Origin: Leuconostoc carnosum
GTDB taxonomy: Bacteria; Bacillota; Bacilli; Lactobacillales; Lactobacillaceae
Reading direction: 5' to 3'
Assembly: GCF_014207505.1 (NCBI RefSeq)
Contig: NZ_JACHGL010000007.1
Span: 46,965 to 110,964, forward strand
DNA length: 64,000 bases
Position 1 is the stretch's first letter. Every line of letters begins with the position of its first letter. The notes under the pieces were generated by a model. That model was given only the letters and a program-made list of their open reading frames with translations, was not told where the DNA came from and made no database searches. The position numbers were made by a program, and so were the translations under genes. This document shows, piece after piece, positions 26,249 through 35,374 of the stretch.

Positions 26249-27655
26249 ATGAAGAATTTTTTTGCACTACATCATCCAAATCGAATCAACATTTCAGTCA
26301 CAGACGAACGAAAAGCTTGGTTTGGTCAGTTCATTAAAACATTTGGTGTCGTTTTTTTCATTTATTTGGGCATGTATCTTGTCCGCAACAATATCAAAGC
26401 AGCTACACCACTATTGGTAGAAAATGGTGTGATTACAACCACACAAATGGGTATTATTGGATTAGCATTCTCAATTACATATGGTATTGGTAAAACATTA
26501 ATGTCCGCTTTCGTTGATGGTCAAAATGCAAAACGTATGATTTCTGCTTTTCTAATGGTTTCCGCATTTCTATCATTACTATTCGGTATTGCCTTATTAA
26601 CAAACAACGCAACCACAGGTATTTTGTTAGCTTTGTGGGGACTAAACGGTTTGTTCCAGTCACCAGGTGGTCCAGCTTCATACTCAACGATATCCCGTTG
26701 GACACCACAAACAAAACGTGGTCGCTGGCTAGGTTTTTGGAATACTTCCCACAATATTGGTGGTGGAATTGCTGGTATACTAGCACTTTGGGGTGCTAAT
26801 CATCTTTTTTGTGGTAATGTTGCTGGTATGTTTATTTTCCCAGCTGTTATTGTATTTATAATTGGTATTGCTGGTTTGTTTATCGGACATGATGAACCAG
26901 AAGAATTGGGATGGGATCCGGCTCCAATTATCTTCAATGAGCCGCAATCTGTTGAAGATCGACAAGCAGCCACTATGTCAAAAGGCGAGATTTTAAAACA
27001 ATTTGTGCTTAAAAACCCATGGGTTTGGCTGTTAGCTGTTGCTAATGTGTTCGTGTATATTGTGCGTATTGGTATTGATAACTGGGCACCTCTTTATTCC
27101 GTCCAAGCATTACATATGAATAATGGCGCTGCCGTGGCAACCATCTTCTATTTTGAAATGGGTGCACTGGTGGGATCATTGTCTTGGGGCTGGATTTCTG
27201 ATTTGTTAAAGGGACGTCGTATCATGGTGGCTCTGATTTCAATCTTTTTACAATTCTTTGTTCTCCATATGTACACAGTCGCGCATACTGAAACAGCACT
27301 GTTTATAGCATTGTTTATTATGGGTTGGTTAGTATTTGGTCCACAATTATTAATTGGTGTATCCGTTGTTGGGTTTGTACCAAAGCAAGCACTGTCAGTT
27401 TCTAATGGACTAACAGGTACATTCGCTTATTTGTTCGGTGACTCGTTGGCTAAAGTTGGTTTGGGTTATATTGCTGATCCAACAGCAAAAGGATTACACG
27501 TATTTGGCACTGTTTTGCATGGCTGGCAATCAACATTTATCGTCATGTATGCCGCACTTGTCATAGCTGCTATTTTGTTAATTTTTGTGGCCATTGCCGA
27601 AGAACATAAGATTAGACACGCTGCTAAAGAGGTTCAATTAGCAAGCAATAAATAA
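26249..27655 (+). CDS. Organophosphate:phosphate antiporter (GlpT/UhpT-type MFS)
   Basis: A 468-residue major facilitator of the OPA family with about twelve helices. The FGVVFFIYLGMYLVRNNIKAATP segment (residues 32-54) is the family's first helix with the Arg that binds the phosphate ester; WISDLLKGRR gives the loop 8-9 motif. Likely imports glycerol-3-phosphate or hexose-6-phosphate in exchange for phosphate; which one cannot be decided. ATG 26249 has AAGGAG 10 bases upstream. A cre site at the transcription start suggests repression by preferred sugars. No kinase or regulator is next to it. Confidence 0.88.
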   Translation: MKNFFALHHPNRINISVTDERKAWFGQFIKTFGVVFFIYLGMYLVRNNIKAATPLLVENGVITTTQMGIIGLAFSITYGIGKTLMSAFVDGQNAKRMISAFLMVSAFLSLLFGIALLTNNATTGILLALWGLNGLFQSPGGPASYSTISRWTPQTKRGRWLGFWNTSHNIGGGIAGILALWGANHLFCGNVAGMFIFPAVIVFIIGIAGLFIGHDEPEELGWDPAPIIFNEPQSVEDRQAATMSKGEILKQFVLKNPWVWLLAVANVFVYIVRIGIDNWAPLYSVQALHMNNGAAVATIFYFEMGALVGSLSWGWISDLLKGRRIMVALISIFLQFFVLHMYTVAHTETALFIALFIMGWLVFGPQLLIGVSVVGFVPKQALSVSNGLTGTFAYLFGDSLAKVGLGYIADPTAKGLHVFGTVLHGWQSTFIVMYAALVIAAILLIFVAIAEEHKIRHAAKEVQLASNK

Positions 27656-27745
27656 AAAATAATCGTTACTTCTTATTCAGTTACTCACATGAGATTTAAC
27701 ATTGATGTAACATCAATATTAGCAGATTGGTCTCTGGATATCTGA

Positions 27746-28040
27746 TTCACCCAAACCACACACACAACTGTGACTTATACGGCTAATCAAAAAACACCTA
27801 ATGATAAACCTGAAAAGCCAACGAATACTAGTCCAAAAAGAGTAGATAAAACAGTTCCAAGTACTCATAAGTAACACACAAACAGTTCCAAAGCAACATA
27901 TTACTCATAGTAATGCTAATCAAGACAAAGAAGCTCTTCCTAAAACGGGACAAAGTACTATACCAGCAAGCACTATTCTTGCTGGTATAGTATCTATTGC
28001 TACGTTAGGATTAGTTTCATTGAAAAGAAGAAAGCATTAA
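27746..28040 (+). pseudogene. Remnant of an LPxTG cell-wall-anchored protein
   Basis: The last part of a surface adhesin survives in two frames. Frame one (to a TAA at 27872-27874) reads TVTYTANQKTPNDKPEKPTN and a proline/threonine linker, resembling the end of mucin-binding-type repeats. Frame two, shifted by +1, carries LPKTG (27936-27950), a hydrophobic helix and KRRKH before the TAA at 28040, a perfect sortase signal. There is no start codon or ribosome site and a stop precedes the first frame. The rest of the gene is gone. Confidence 0.8.
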
Positions 28041-28105
28041 GATAGTAAACCAATCTGATGATTACTCCATTAAATTGAGCGTAAGATACTGATTCAATAT
28101 CATAT

Positions 28106-28158
28106 AAAAAGCCCGACCGCTTAGACACATAAGAACGTGTCTAGCGGTCGGGCTTTTT
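28106..28158. terminator. Strong bidirectional terminator
   Basis: A 22-bp GC-rich stem with one bulge (28106-28128 with 28137-28158), arms AAAAAGCCCGACCGCT ... AGCGGTCGGGCTTTTT. It lies after the LPxTG remnant on + and some 120 bases after the SorC gene on minus. Confidence 0.9.
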
Positions 28159-28279
28159 ATAGTAACATAAGAATTATCATTTTAAATTACGCAATAGTTG
28201 ATCATATTTTATTCTGCGTTATTGAAAAGCACTAGTTTCATTGTAAGTAATAAGCTCTACATTTTCGAAGATACCTTAT

Positions 28280-29209
28280 TTACTTCTCCTTCATATCATA
28301 CTCAAGTAAACATTGTGCTGTCTGTTGGTCGACAAACAGTTGACTGACAATTTTCATTTTTAGAACTGTACATAAGATTGCAGTATTTGCCACATCACTT
28401 ACCATCATTATCGCGTGATCTTTGTAATGTAAGTTATCAATAGGTAGCGAAACAGTCCTACTATCTAAATCTCGGTTGACAAGTACCCCGTTTATATCAA
28501 TAAAATGAGATAGCACTTCGCCAATCGAATCAGATGCTAATACTTCTTTCTCTTGTTCAGAAAGGTAGTTATTGCTATAAAAAAGCGGACTACTCGTTAT
28601 ATTATTAACAGTAAATACAACAATATTAGACAGTCTAGCTAATTTTTCTAAATATCGTACATATTTTTCAGTTTCAACTAATTGTTTTGTTGAAATACTA
28701 TTAAAAATAACAGGTACTGGTAACAATCTAGCAGATGACTTGTATGCAGTAGCGAATAATGTGGCTATTTCAGAATGAAACGCTGGATATTCTCTTGTAT
28801 CAAATAATCCTGTGAGTGGTAATATTTCAACATCTCTAACATCTTTGGCCTCAATTCGTTGAGCTATCTCATAAATCTCCTGACCAGATCCCAGTCCAAC
28901 AATATCACCACTTTTTATGATGCTATGTAGATATTTGGCCACAGACGAAGCAACTCTATCAATTTTTAACTTTTGATCATCTTGTGCTGTTGAGATAACA
29001 TTAATTTTCACATCTGGATAGATAGCTTCCAGTTGTTCAGATAAAACTTGTGAATCGCGAAAATCATCATTGACTTTTATAGAAACGAATCCCTTTTCCC
29101 TTGCCATAGCCAATAAACGTGAAACTGTAGGTCTGGAAACAGACTCTTTTTTAGCAATTTGGCTCTGTTCCATTCCGTCAATATAATATAATCTCGCTAT
29201 ACGTAGCAT
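28280..29209 (-). CDS. SorC-family sugar-responsive transcriptional regulator
   Basis: A 309-residue (or slightly longer) regulator: N-terminal HTH around QSQIAKKESVSRPTVSRLLAMAREKG and a C-terminal sugar-phosphate-binding domain of the SorC/DeoR effector type (IVGLGSGQEIYEIA). It probably controls the sugar cluster upstream of it. ATG 29209 has GAAGAG upstream, but the conserved NRREQ just before it belongs to the family's N-terminus, so the true start may be a little upstream, overlapping the kinase; a GTG at 29308 lacks a ribosome site. Last gene of the four-gene unit. Confidence 0.88.
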   Translation of the reverse strand: MLRIARLYYIDGMEQSQIAKKESVSRPTVSRLLAMAREKGFVSIKVNDDFRDSQVLSEQLEAIYPDVKINVISTAQDDQKLKIDRVASSVAKYLHSIIKSGDIVGLGSGQEIYEIAQRIEAKDVRDVEILPLTGLFDTREYPAFHSEIATLFATAYKSSARLLPVPVIFNSISTKQLVETEKYVRYLEKLARLSNIVVFTVNNITSSPLFYSNNYLSEQEKEVLASDSIGEVLSHFIDINGVLVNRDLDSRTVSLPIDNLHYKDHAIMMVSDVANTAILCTVLKMKIVSQLFVDQQTAQCLLEYDMKEK

Positions 29210-29261
29210 TTGTTCTCTTCGGTTAGTATTAATTTTAGTGTCCTCTTTTATAAAAATGATA

Positions 29262-30770
29262 CTAATCGTTTTGAATAGTAGTAAAGTCGTGATAAAATCC
29301 CTTAACACTATTATAAGCTTTTTTATACATTATAAAATACTGATTGTATAATTTAGTATTATTTTTGTTAGGTAAAATCTTTTGATCTATCTTGACCCAC
29401 TTCGATACGTCTTCAGCCTTAACTGCATGGATACCAATCCCTGCTAATATAGCACTCCCTAAATTCGCTTCTCCACCTGATTTAGTTATTAAGACAGCTT
29501 TTCCCGTCACATCTGCAATCATTTGTACCATTTTTTTAGAAGAACTCACACCGCCTACAAGCGTTATAGTATCTCCAATATCTGGACCAAATTGCTCAAT
29601 ACTTTGACGTACAGAGTAGGCAATTGCTTCCTGAAATGCATTATACAATTCATAACGTGTCGTTTTTAAAGAAATACCTAAAATTGTTCCTCTAACATCT
29701 GAATCCCACAATGGACTGCGCTCACCCATGAAATAAGGTAACACTAACAAGCCGTTGCTGCCTACCGGTATGTGATTACTTTGAATATCAAGCGCAATAG
29801 GCCCAGAATTTTCATCAAATTCTGTAGCGAATTCTTTTACAAACCAAGCTACTATAGCACCAGCAGTATTGGCACCAGCAAAATTATAATAATATTCTTT
29901 AGGCTTATAGGCATATGGCCAAATAATCAGATCTTTATTTCTTTGTGGCTGTTTAGTAACTAACGCCGCATTCATCGAAGTACCCAAGGCCACAGTTACT
30001 TTCCCTGGATTTAAAACACCTGTTCCTACAGTAGCAGGACCAACATCTACACCCGTATTAAAAACAGGTGTTCCACTTTGCAAACCTAAACGCTCTGCCC
30101 AATCTTTAATCACATAACCAGCAGGCTCTGTACTGGTTACAAACTTTTGCGGCAATTTTTCAATATCTATTCCTAGTTTATCAGCTAACTCTGGTGACCA
30201 CTCACCTTGATTAATATCAAATACCCCACCAAGATTACCTGCTGCAGAATAATTCATACTGACTTCACCAGTTAACTCAGCTATAATATATGATTCAGGG
30301 GGAAGAAATGTCGCCGTTTTTGCATATAAATCAGGCTTATTTTTCTTAAGCCACATCAGTTTAGTATAACCATAGTATGGATCAGCTAAATTAGCTGTCA
30401 CTGCCATTAACTCTGTTTCCCCCACCAGTTTAGTTGCTTCATTTGCTTCTAGAACTGCACGCCTATCCATCCAAATTAACGCTGGTCCTATCGCCTGTCC
30501 TTTATTATCAACAGGTATGCCAGATCCACCATAAAGACCATCAATTCCAATGGCTACAATATCGGCATCTTCTACATGTGAAGAAAGTGTTCGAATTAAT
30601 GATGTCACAGCGTTTAGCCAATCTTTAGCATTTGCTTCTGCCCAACCTGGATGGGGTGTTTCAAAACTATAATTGTCTTTCTGCTGCGCAATGACTTCTC
30701 CATCTGTTGTTAAAAGCATTGCTTTTGTTCCAGACGTACCCACATCAATACCCAAAATATATTTTGCCAT
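29262..30770 (-). CDS. FGGY-family carbohydrate kinase
   Basis: A 502-residue sugar kinase that phosphorylates a sugar or polyol with ATP. The N-terminal phosphate loop GIDVGTSGTKA is at residues 7-17, the substrate site region WMDRRA near 105-110, GVDVGPATVGTG near 246 and the second ATP motif LVGGVSSSK near 418. It resembles xylulokinase-type members, but specificity cannot be read from sequence alone. No isomerase or aldolase lies next to it. It follows the DUF4432 gene by 28 bases and its end overlaps the longest reading of the SorC regulator. Confidence 0.88.
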   Translation of the reverse strand: MAKYILGIDVGTSGTKAMLLTTDGEVIAQQKDNYSFETPHPGWAEANAKDWLNAVTSLIRTLSSHVEDADIVAIGIDGLYGGSGIPVDNKGQAIGPALIWMDRRAVLEANEATKLVGETELMAVTANLADPYYGYTKLMWLKKNKPDLYAKTATFLPPESYIIAELTGEVSMNYSAAGNLGGVFDINQGEWSPELADKLGIDIEKLPQKFVTSTEPAGYVIKDWAERLGLQSGTPVFNTGVDVGPATVGTGVLNPGKVTVALGTSMNAALVTKQPQRNKDLIIWPYAYKPKEYYYNFAGANTAGAIVAWFVKEFATEFDENSGPIALDIQSNHIPVGSNGLLVLPYFMGERSPLWDSDVRGTILGISLKTTRYELYNAFQEAIAYSVRQSIEQFGPDIGDTITLVGGVSSSKKMVQMIADVTGKAVLITKSGGEANLGSAILAGIGIHAVKAEDVSKWVKIDQKILPNKNNTKLYNQYFIMYKKAYNSVKGFYHDFTTIQND

Positions 30771-30798
30771 TTTTTATATTACTCCTTCTTGATGTTGC

Positions 30799-31818
30799 TT
30801 AATCTTGTAATCCTGTAACAACTTGAAAATGTCTGATTTCTTGAGGCTTTAACATAATTAAAGTATCCGCTTCTTTGGCAGCTGTATAACCTTCCGTTCG
30901 GCATGTCGCCGGTAATGCAAATGCTGCAACTTGTATATCTGGATTATACATCAACCACCTTGTTACATTTGGAAACTCTTTTGTGTTAAATTCTACTTTA
31001 ACTTGGTGTTGATCATCCATAATCATTCTGAATTTAGCAATATTTGTTATTTTATTTAACTCATCGCCAAAGTAAACTATTTCCGGATTGAAGTGTTGCG
31101 TATCATTTAATTCGTTCACTAATATTTTTTCATTGTTTAATGAGGACATGTATTTCAGCCATTCACTCTTGGGATGAATATGTTCTGGAACTGTTGTTCG
31201 TAATTGAAATGAATCATCAGGAATATTTTGTGTTATCTTAGCTCCTTTAATAAATTTATAGTTAAGATGAACCAAGTATTGTAAAGGCATTTCTTCAAAT
31301 TTAGACAAGTTTTGGACGGTCATCGTGATACGAAAAGAAGCTTGTCCCGCATTCAACGTAACTGCAGGCTCGGCAAAATAATGAAATCCAAACCCTTTAA
31401 CATACTCTTTTTGACTTCTTATAGTAACCGTATCATCAGATATCTCGATATAAGAACTATCCATTGATGATAATGGAAACTCTCCATGAGGATTGTGTGT
31501 GTCAGTTGGACCCGGATTACCATTTGCTAACAATCCCGAATGAAACTGAAATGCACCATACGAATCAGTAATTTTAGTACCTGGATATGGTTGCGTAAAA
31601 GGATTTGCCATCTTCAAATCAAGACCATCAAAAACTGCATCCCATATCATTAAACCCTCGAAGGGTAAAAATATTAGATAACCCCTAGAATTAATGATTT
31701 TAAGTGCTTCAACGCTAGAAGAATATTTAAATGAAATAATTTTAAACGCATCATTTTGTGCCACAATTCTCTCATGCGTATTAAAAAAATGTTTATCTAA
31801 ATTAATTTTAGTTGTCAT
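30799..31818 (-). CDS. DUF4432 / aldose-1-epimerase-like protein
   Basis: A 339-residue cytoplasmic protein of the DUF4432 branch of the aldose-epimerase (galactose mutarotase-like) fold. Diagnostic parts are GRGYLIF-like strand NSRGYLIFLPFEGLMIWDA near residues 43-61, DTHNPHGEFP near 107-116 with the conserved His, and the C-terminal epimerase strands. It likely equilibrates sugar anomers or derivatives for the following kinase. ATG 31818 has GAGGGG 8 bases upstream and overlaps the permease end by 11 bases. Confidence 0.82.
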   Translation of the reverse strand: MTTKINLDKHFFNTHERIVAQNDAFKIISFKYSSSVEALKIINSRGYLIFLPFEGLMIWDAVFDGLDLKMANPFTQPYPGTKITDSYGAFQFHSGLLANGNPGPTDTHNPHGEFPLSSMDSSYIEISDDTVTIRSQKEYVKGFGFHYFAEPAVTLNAGQASFRITMTVQNLSKFEEMPLQYLVHLNYKFIKGAKITQNIPDDSFQLRTTVPEHIHPKSEWLKYMSSLNNEKILVNELNDTQHFNPEIVYFGDELNKITNIAKFRMIMDDQHQVKVEFNTKEFPNVTRWLMYNPDIQVAAFALPATCRTEGYTAAKEADTLIMLKPQEIRHFQVVTGLQD

Positions 31819-33172
31819 GCTCTGCCCCTCTCGAAAATACATTAGATACTGGATGTTTAATATAATGATGTGCGAATATTGCCATTGCACCAAATGTCAG
31901 CAAGTGAACAGCAAAGGACAGAGACATAGATCCGGTGAAATCAGCTAACCAACCTTGTACTAATGGCCAAAAGGCCCCACCTATAACCATCATCACAATC
32001 ATTGCACCAGCTGTCTCAGTATGCTGTGGATCTTTTATAAAGCTCAGTGTTTCTGTATAAATAGTTGCATATCCAGGACCCATCAATCCTGAAACAAGTA
32101 TTGCGACATAAACTCCGTTGAAACTTCTATCAATGAGCATATAAGCAATAGCTATGACACCAAGAATCGAATAAGCAAGTAATACTTTTAGATGAGGAAT
32201 TGTACGCATAAGATAGTCAGCTATGACACGACCAATAAAGAATGCTATGTAACTATAAATAACAAAGTTTGACGCACTGCGCTCATTTAAACTAGTATTT
32301 AATGTTAAAGCTAACCGAATGGTAAATGACCAGACAGACACTTGAAGACCAACGTACATAAATTCAGTAAACAATCCATAACAAAAATCTTTATTTTTTA
32401 ATAAACTAGTGATTGTTTGCCATAGGTTCTCCTGAGCTTTTGTTTTAGAAATGCGTGGCTTACTTTTTGGAAATTGAACTATCAAGAATATGATGATCAT
32501 CACTAAAAGGGCAATAATCATGTATCGATAAGGTAATAACGTTTTCCTCAATGCTTGCTCACCAAACGCAATTTTAACGCTGCCACTGAGCCCTCTTAAT
32601 TGTGTTTCTAAATTGTCTCCATTGGTAAAAATCAAATATTTTCCTAATAAAATACCTATAATCGAACCAATAGGTAGAAAAGTTTGTGAAATATTTAACC
32701 TTAACGTACGTCCCTTTACTGGACCTAATAACGCTGAATAAGTATCTGCAGATGTTTCAATTAAACTCAAGCCCGTTGCCAAAACAAATAACGCGATGAG
32801 AAAGAAACCATAAGTTGCTGCTGCAGAAGCTGGAAAGAATAATGTACTACCAATTAAATATAGAACTAATCCCACAACGATCGTAAACTTGTACGATGTC
32901 TTCTTAATTAAATAAGAAGCTGGAATAGCCATAATAAAATAGCCAAGGAAAAACGCACTTTGAACATATGCTGAAGCAAAGTTACTCAAATTAAATATTG
33001 TTTTAAATTGGGTAATTAAAATATCATTCAAACTGGCTGCAGCACCCCACATAGGGAAAAGCAGGGACACAAGAATAAATTGAAGAACAGGTGTTTTATC
33101 AATATACCCGTTATTCAATTCTTTGCCTTGAAACTTGATAAAACCAAAACGACGTGACTTAGACCGATCCAT
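31808..33172 (-). CDS. FucP-type MFS sugar permease
   Basis: A 454-residue transporter with twelve helices of the fucose:proton symporter family. Signature parts are AAASLNDILITQFKTIFNLS (residues about 45-64, including the Asn-Asp pair) and SAYVQSAFFLGYFIMAIPA. Probable cargo is L-fucose or another deoxy- or hexose sugar (inference). It is the first gene of a unit with DUF4432, FGGY kinase and SorC genes. AAGGAG lies 11 bases before the ATG and a cre site is 27 bases upstream of the start, so the cluster is probably catabolite repressed. Confidence 0.85.
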   Translation of the reverse strand: MDRSKSRRFGFIKFQGKELNNGYIDKTPVLQFILVSLLFPMWGAAASLNDILITQFKTIFNLSNFASAYVQSAFFLGYFIMAIPASYLIKKTSYKFTIVVGLVLYLIGSTLFFPASAAATYGFFLIALFVLATGLSLIETSADTYSALLGPVKGRTLRLNISQTFLPIGSIIGILLGKYLIFTNGDNLETQLRGLSGSVKIAFGEQALRKTLLPYRYMIIALLVMIIIFLIVQFPKSKPRISKTKAQENLWQTITSLLKNKDFCYGLFTEFMYVGLQVSVWSFTIRLALTLNTSLNERSASNFVIYSYIAFFIGRVIADYLMRTIPHLKVLLAYSILGVIAIAYMLIDRSFNGVYVAILVSGLMGPGYATIYTETLSFIKDPQHTETAGAMIVMMVIGGAFWPLVQGWLADFTGSMSLSFAVHLLTFGAMAIFAHHYIKHPVSNVFSRGAEHDN

Positions 33173-33198
33173 AATTATAACGTCTCCTTATTATTATA

Positions 33199-33212
33199 TG
33201 ATAACGCTTACA
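33199..33212. promoter_or_regulatory. cre site of the FucP cluster
   Basis: TGATAACGCTTACA matches the CcpA operator consensus. It lies just upstream of the FucP ribosome site. A TATAAT adjacent to it is too near the gene to be the -10 of this unit. Confidence 0.75.
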
Positions 33213-33326
33213 TCACAGACAGTTATATCACAAAAATGAACATATGTCCACAAATAAATAGAAATTTTTTTCAATAGAATAAATTCTCACTATAAAATAA
33301 ATTACGACCAATATTATTAACCCAAC

Positions 33327-33351
33327 AAAAAAACGCCATCAGGCGTTTTTT
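33327..33351 (-). terminator. Terminator overlapping the DUF6314 stop codon
   Basis: The stem AAAAAACGCC/GGCGTTTTTT (left arm from 33327 or 33328 to 33337, right arm 33342-33351) has a 4-base loop containing most of the TGA stop (33339-33341). T-run on the minus strand. Confidence 0.85.
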
Positions 33352-33794
33352 CTAGTAAAAATAGTTTTAACATGATAATCTTTGTGCGGACCAACAACGT
33401 CAGTATTTTGCCAAAAAGTTTTCGCATTTTCAAGATGAAATTGTGCATCATAAACATCTAACGAACATAAATACTTATCACGTGGCTGTAACTGTTTTGA
33501 TTTATCATCCCAATCATAGGCTTGATACAAACCATTGTTTGCAGTTATATCATCATGAAAATAAATTGACATCCCTTGTTGGTCAAAAACATAGATATAT
33601 TGACGCGTAAAATCTAAATTTCTTCCTGTATTAACTAAACTCACTTGCCCTTTTTCTTCCAAAATTAAGGCATTCTGAGTATGGTGAAAAAAATTAGCTG
33701 TGCCTTGAACTGTCGCGTACAATCGCTTATCAGAATCAGTTATTGTTCTCGTAATATCCCATTGCCCAGAAAAAAACTGTTTCAAATTCATCAT
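33339..33794 (-). CDS. DUF6314-family protein
   Basis: A 151-residue soluble protein of mainly beta strand, starting LKQFFSGQWDITRTITD and containing the family segments GTANFFHH, LEEKGQVSL, RQYIYVFD and YFHDD. DUF6314 proteins look like small calycin-like barrels of unknown function. It starts 3 bases after the ABC-F stop, so it is co-translated with that gene. Its end is built into the terminator. No reaction can be proposed. Confidence 0.78.
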   Translation of the reverse strand: MMNLKQFFSGQWDITRTITDSDKRLYATVQGTANFFHHTQNALILEEKGQVSLVNTGRNLDFTRQYIYVFDQQGMSIYFHDDITANNGLYQAYDWDDKSKQLQPRDKYLCSLDVYDAQFHLENAKTFWQNTDVVGPHKDYHVKTIFTRKNA

Positions 33795-33797
33795 TAA

Positions 33798-35354
33798 CTA
33801 TTCTGACTCTTGTTTAAATGATAAAGCGGCCACGTTTAACTCCTGATCACCGAAACCATTTGTAAAGCTTACCTCGTGGGAAACAATAATAACATTACCT
33901 GGGAATTGATCAATTGCCTTACGTAAGGCATTTTTAGTGCCCTCATCTAAGTGGTTAGTTGGCTCATCTAGAACCAAAAAATTACTTGGTTTCATTTCCA
34001 TAATGGCTAACTTAACTTTCGTTTGTTCACCACCTGAAAGTTGTTGTAACGGTTTTTGAGCATTTTCTGAATTGATACCAGCTGCAGCTAATCTTGTCCG
34101 TAGCGCTTTAGGTTCCAAGGTTGGAAAACGGTCTTGCATTTCTTGTAAAGGTGTCTTACTATCATTTTCCCACTCTAAGTCTTGGTCAAAATAGTTAACA
34201 ATAGCAGATGGCGAAAACTCTGATTCCCCATGTAACGCTGGAATCACGCCCAAAATTGATTTAATTAACGTGGATTTTCCAGCGCCGTTGAACCCTTTAA
34301 ATACAATTTTTTGTCCTGTTGTAATTGAAAATGTCACTGGTTCCAAAACTGGTGTCACATATCCAACAGATAAATTATTAACTGTTAGTGCGTTAGTGGA
34401 CTGTGAATTAACATATGGAAAACTAAACTTTGCTTGCAAAGCATCAGCCGGTGGATCAACACGATCCATTCTGGCCAACATCTTTTCACGCGACTTAGCC
34501 TGTTTAGAAGTGGAAGCACGCGCCTTATTTTTTGCAATAAACTTTTGTGCTTTCTCAATTTCACCTTGTTGCTTTTCATATTGACGAAGCTGCTGTTCAC
34601 TGCGCTCTTCTTTTTGTCGCATAGCTTTTTTAAATGAACCACGAAATTTAGTAATTTTGCCAAAAGAAACATCAATAATTGCGTTAGTTACTTTGTCCAA
34701 AAAATCAAAATCATGGGAAATAATCATTGCTGAGCCTTCAAAGGTCTGCAAAAAATCTTCCAACCATTCAATATGAGCAACATCCAGATAGTTTGTTGGT
34801 TCATCGAGAATAATCACATCATCATTTTCGAGCAACAACTTTGCTAAAATGACTTTAGCACGTTGCCCACCAGACATCGCATCTAATTCCCGATCACGTC
34901 CAATAGATTCCAGTCCTAATCCTGAAATAACACGCTCAATCTTTGTGTCAATGTCGTAAAATCCATCTGCATCAAGCTCTTCTTGCATACGGCCAGCGCG
35001 TTCGAGCAGCTTATCATTCATTGACTCTGCGTACTCATTATATAAATCAGTAATGCGATCTTGTTTATCGTATAAATCTTGATAAGCTGTATGCAAAAAA
35101 TCAACCAGATTCATACCTTCTGGAATTTCAGCATACTGATCCAAATAACCGATTTTTAAGCCATTTTGCCATTCGATCTTACCAGACAATGGTAACTCTT
35201 GACCTGTCACGATTTTGATAAGCGTTGACTTACCGGCACCGTTCTGGCCTACAATTCCCATGTGTTCGCCTTTTTGTAGCTCGAATTCAGCGTCTTCGTA
35301 TAAAGTTTTTTCTGCGTAGGCCATCGATAGGCCGCTTACTTCTAATAATGCCAT
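33798..35354 (-). CDS. ABC-F family ATPase (ribosome-associated)
   Basis: A 518-residue protein with two ABC ATPase domains and no membrane part. Walker A motifs GQNGAGKS (36-43) and GFNGAGKS (about 355), signatures MSGGQRAK and LSGGEQTK, Walker B ILDEPTNYLD and VLDEPTNHLD, joined by a charged linker (about 240-310). ABC-F proteins act on the ribosome, as translation factors (EttA/YbiT/YkpA type) or antibiotic protectors. The generic YkpA-like layout suggests a housekeeping factor. Followed at once by the DUF6314 gene. Confidence 0.9.
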   Translation of the reverse strand: MALLEVSGLSMAYAEKTLYEDAEFELQKGEHMGIVGQNGAGKSTLIKIVTGQELPLSGKIEWQNGLKIGYLDQYAEIPEGMNLVDFLHTAYQDLYDKQDRITDLYNEYAESMNDKLLERAGRMQEELDADGFYDIDTKIERVISGLGLESIGRDRELDAMSGGQRAKVILAKLLLENDDVIILDEPTNYLDVAHIEWLEDFLQTFEGSAMIISHDFDFLDKVTNAIIDVSFGKITKFRGSFKKAMRQKEERSEQQLRQYEKQQGEIEKAQKFIAKNKARASTSKQAKSREKMLARMDRVDPPADALQAKFSFPYVNSQSTNALTVNNLSVGYVTPVLEPVTFSITTGQKIVFKGFNGAGKSTLIKSILGVIPALHGESEFSPSAIVNYFDQDLEWENDSKTPLQEMQDRFPTLEPKALRTRLAAAGINSENAQKPLQQLSGGEQTKVKLAIMEMKPSNFLVLDEPTNHLDEGTKNALRKAIDQFPGNVIIVSHEVSFTNGFGDQELNVAALSFKQESE

Positions 35355-35374
35355 AACTATAAGTTTAACATACT

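Noticed and set aside
33193..33198. TATAAT before the FucP gene as its -10
   Set aside because: It is only about 5 bases from the ribosome site, so the transcript would lose that site; no matching -35.
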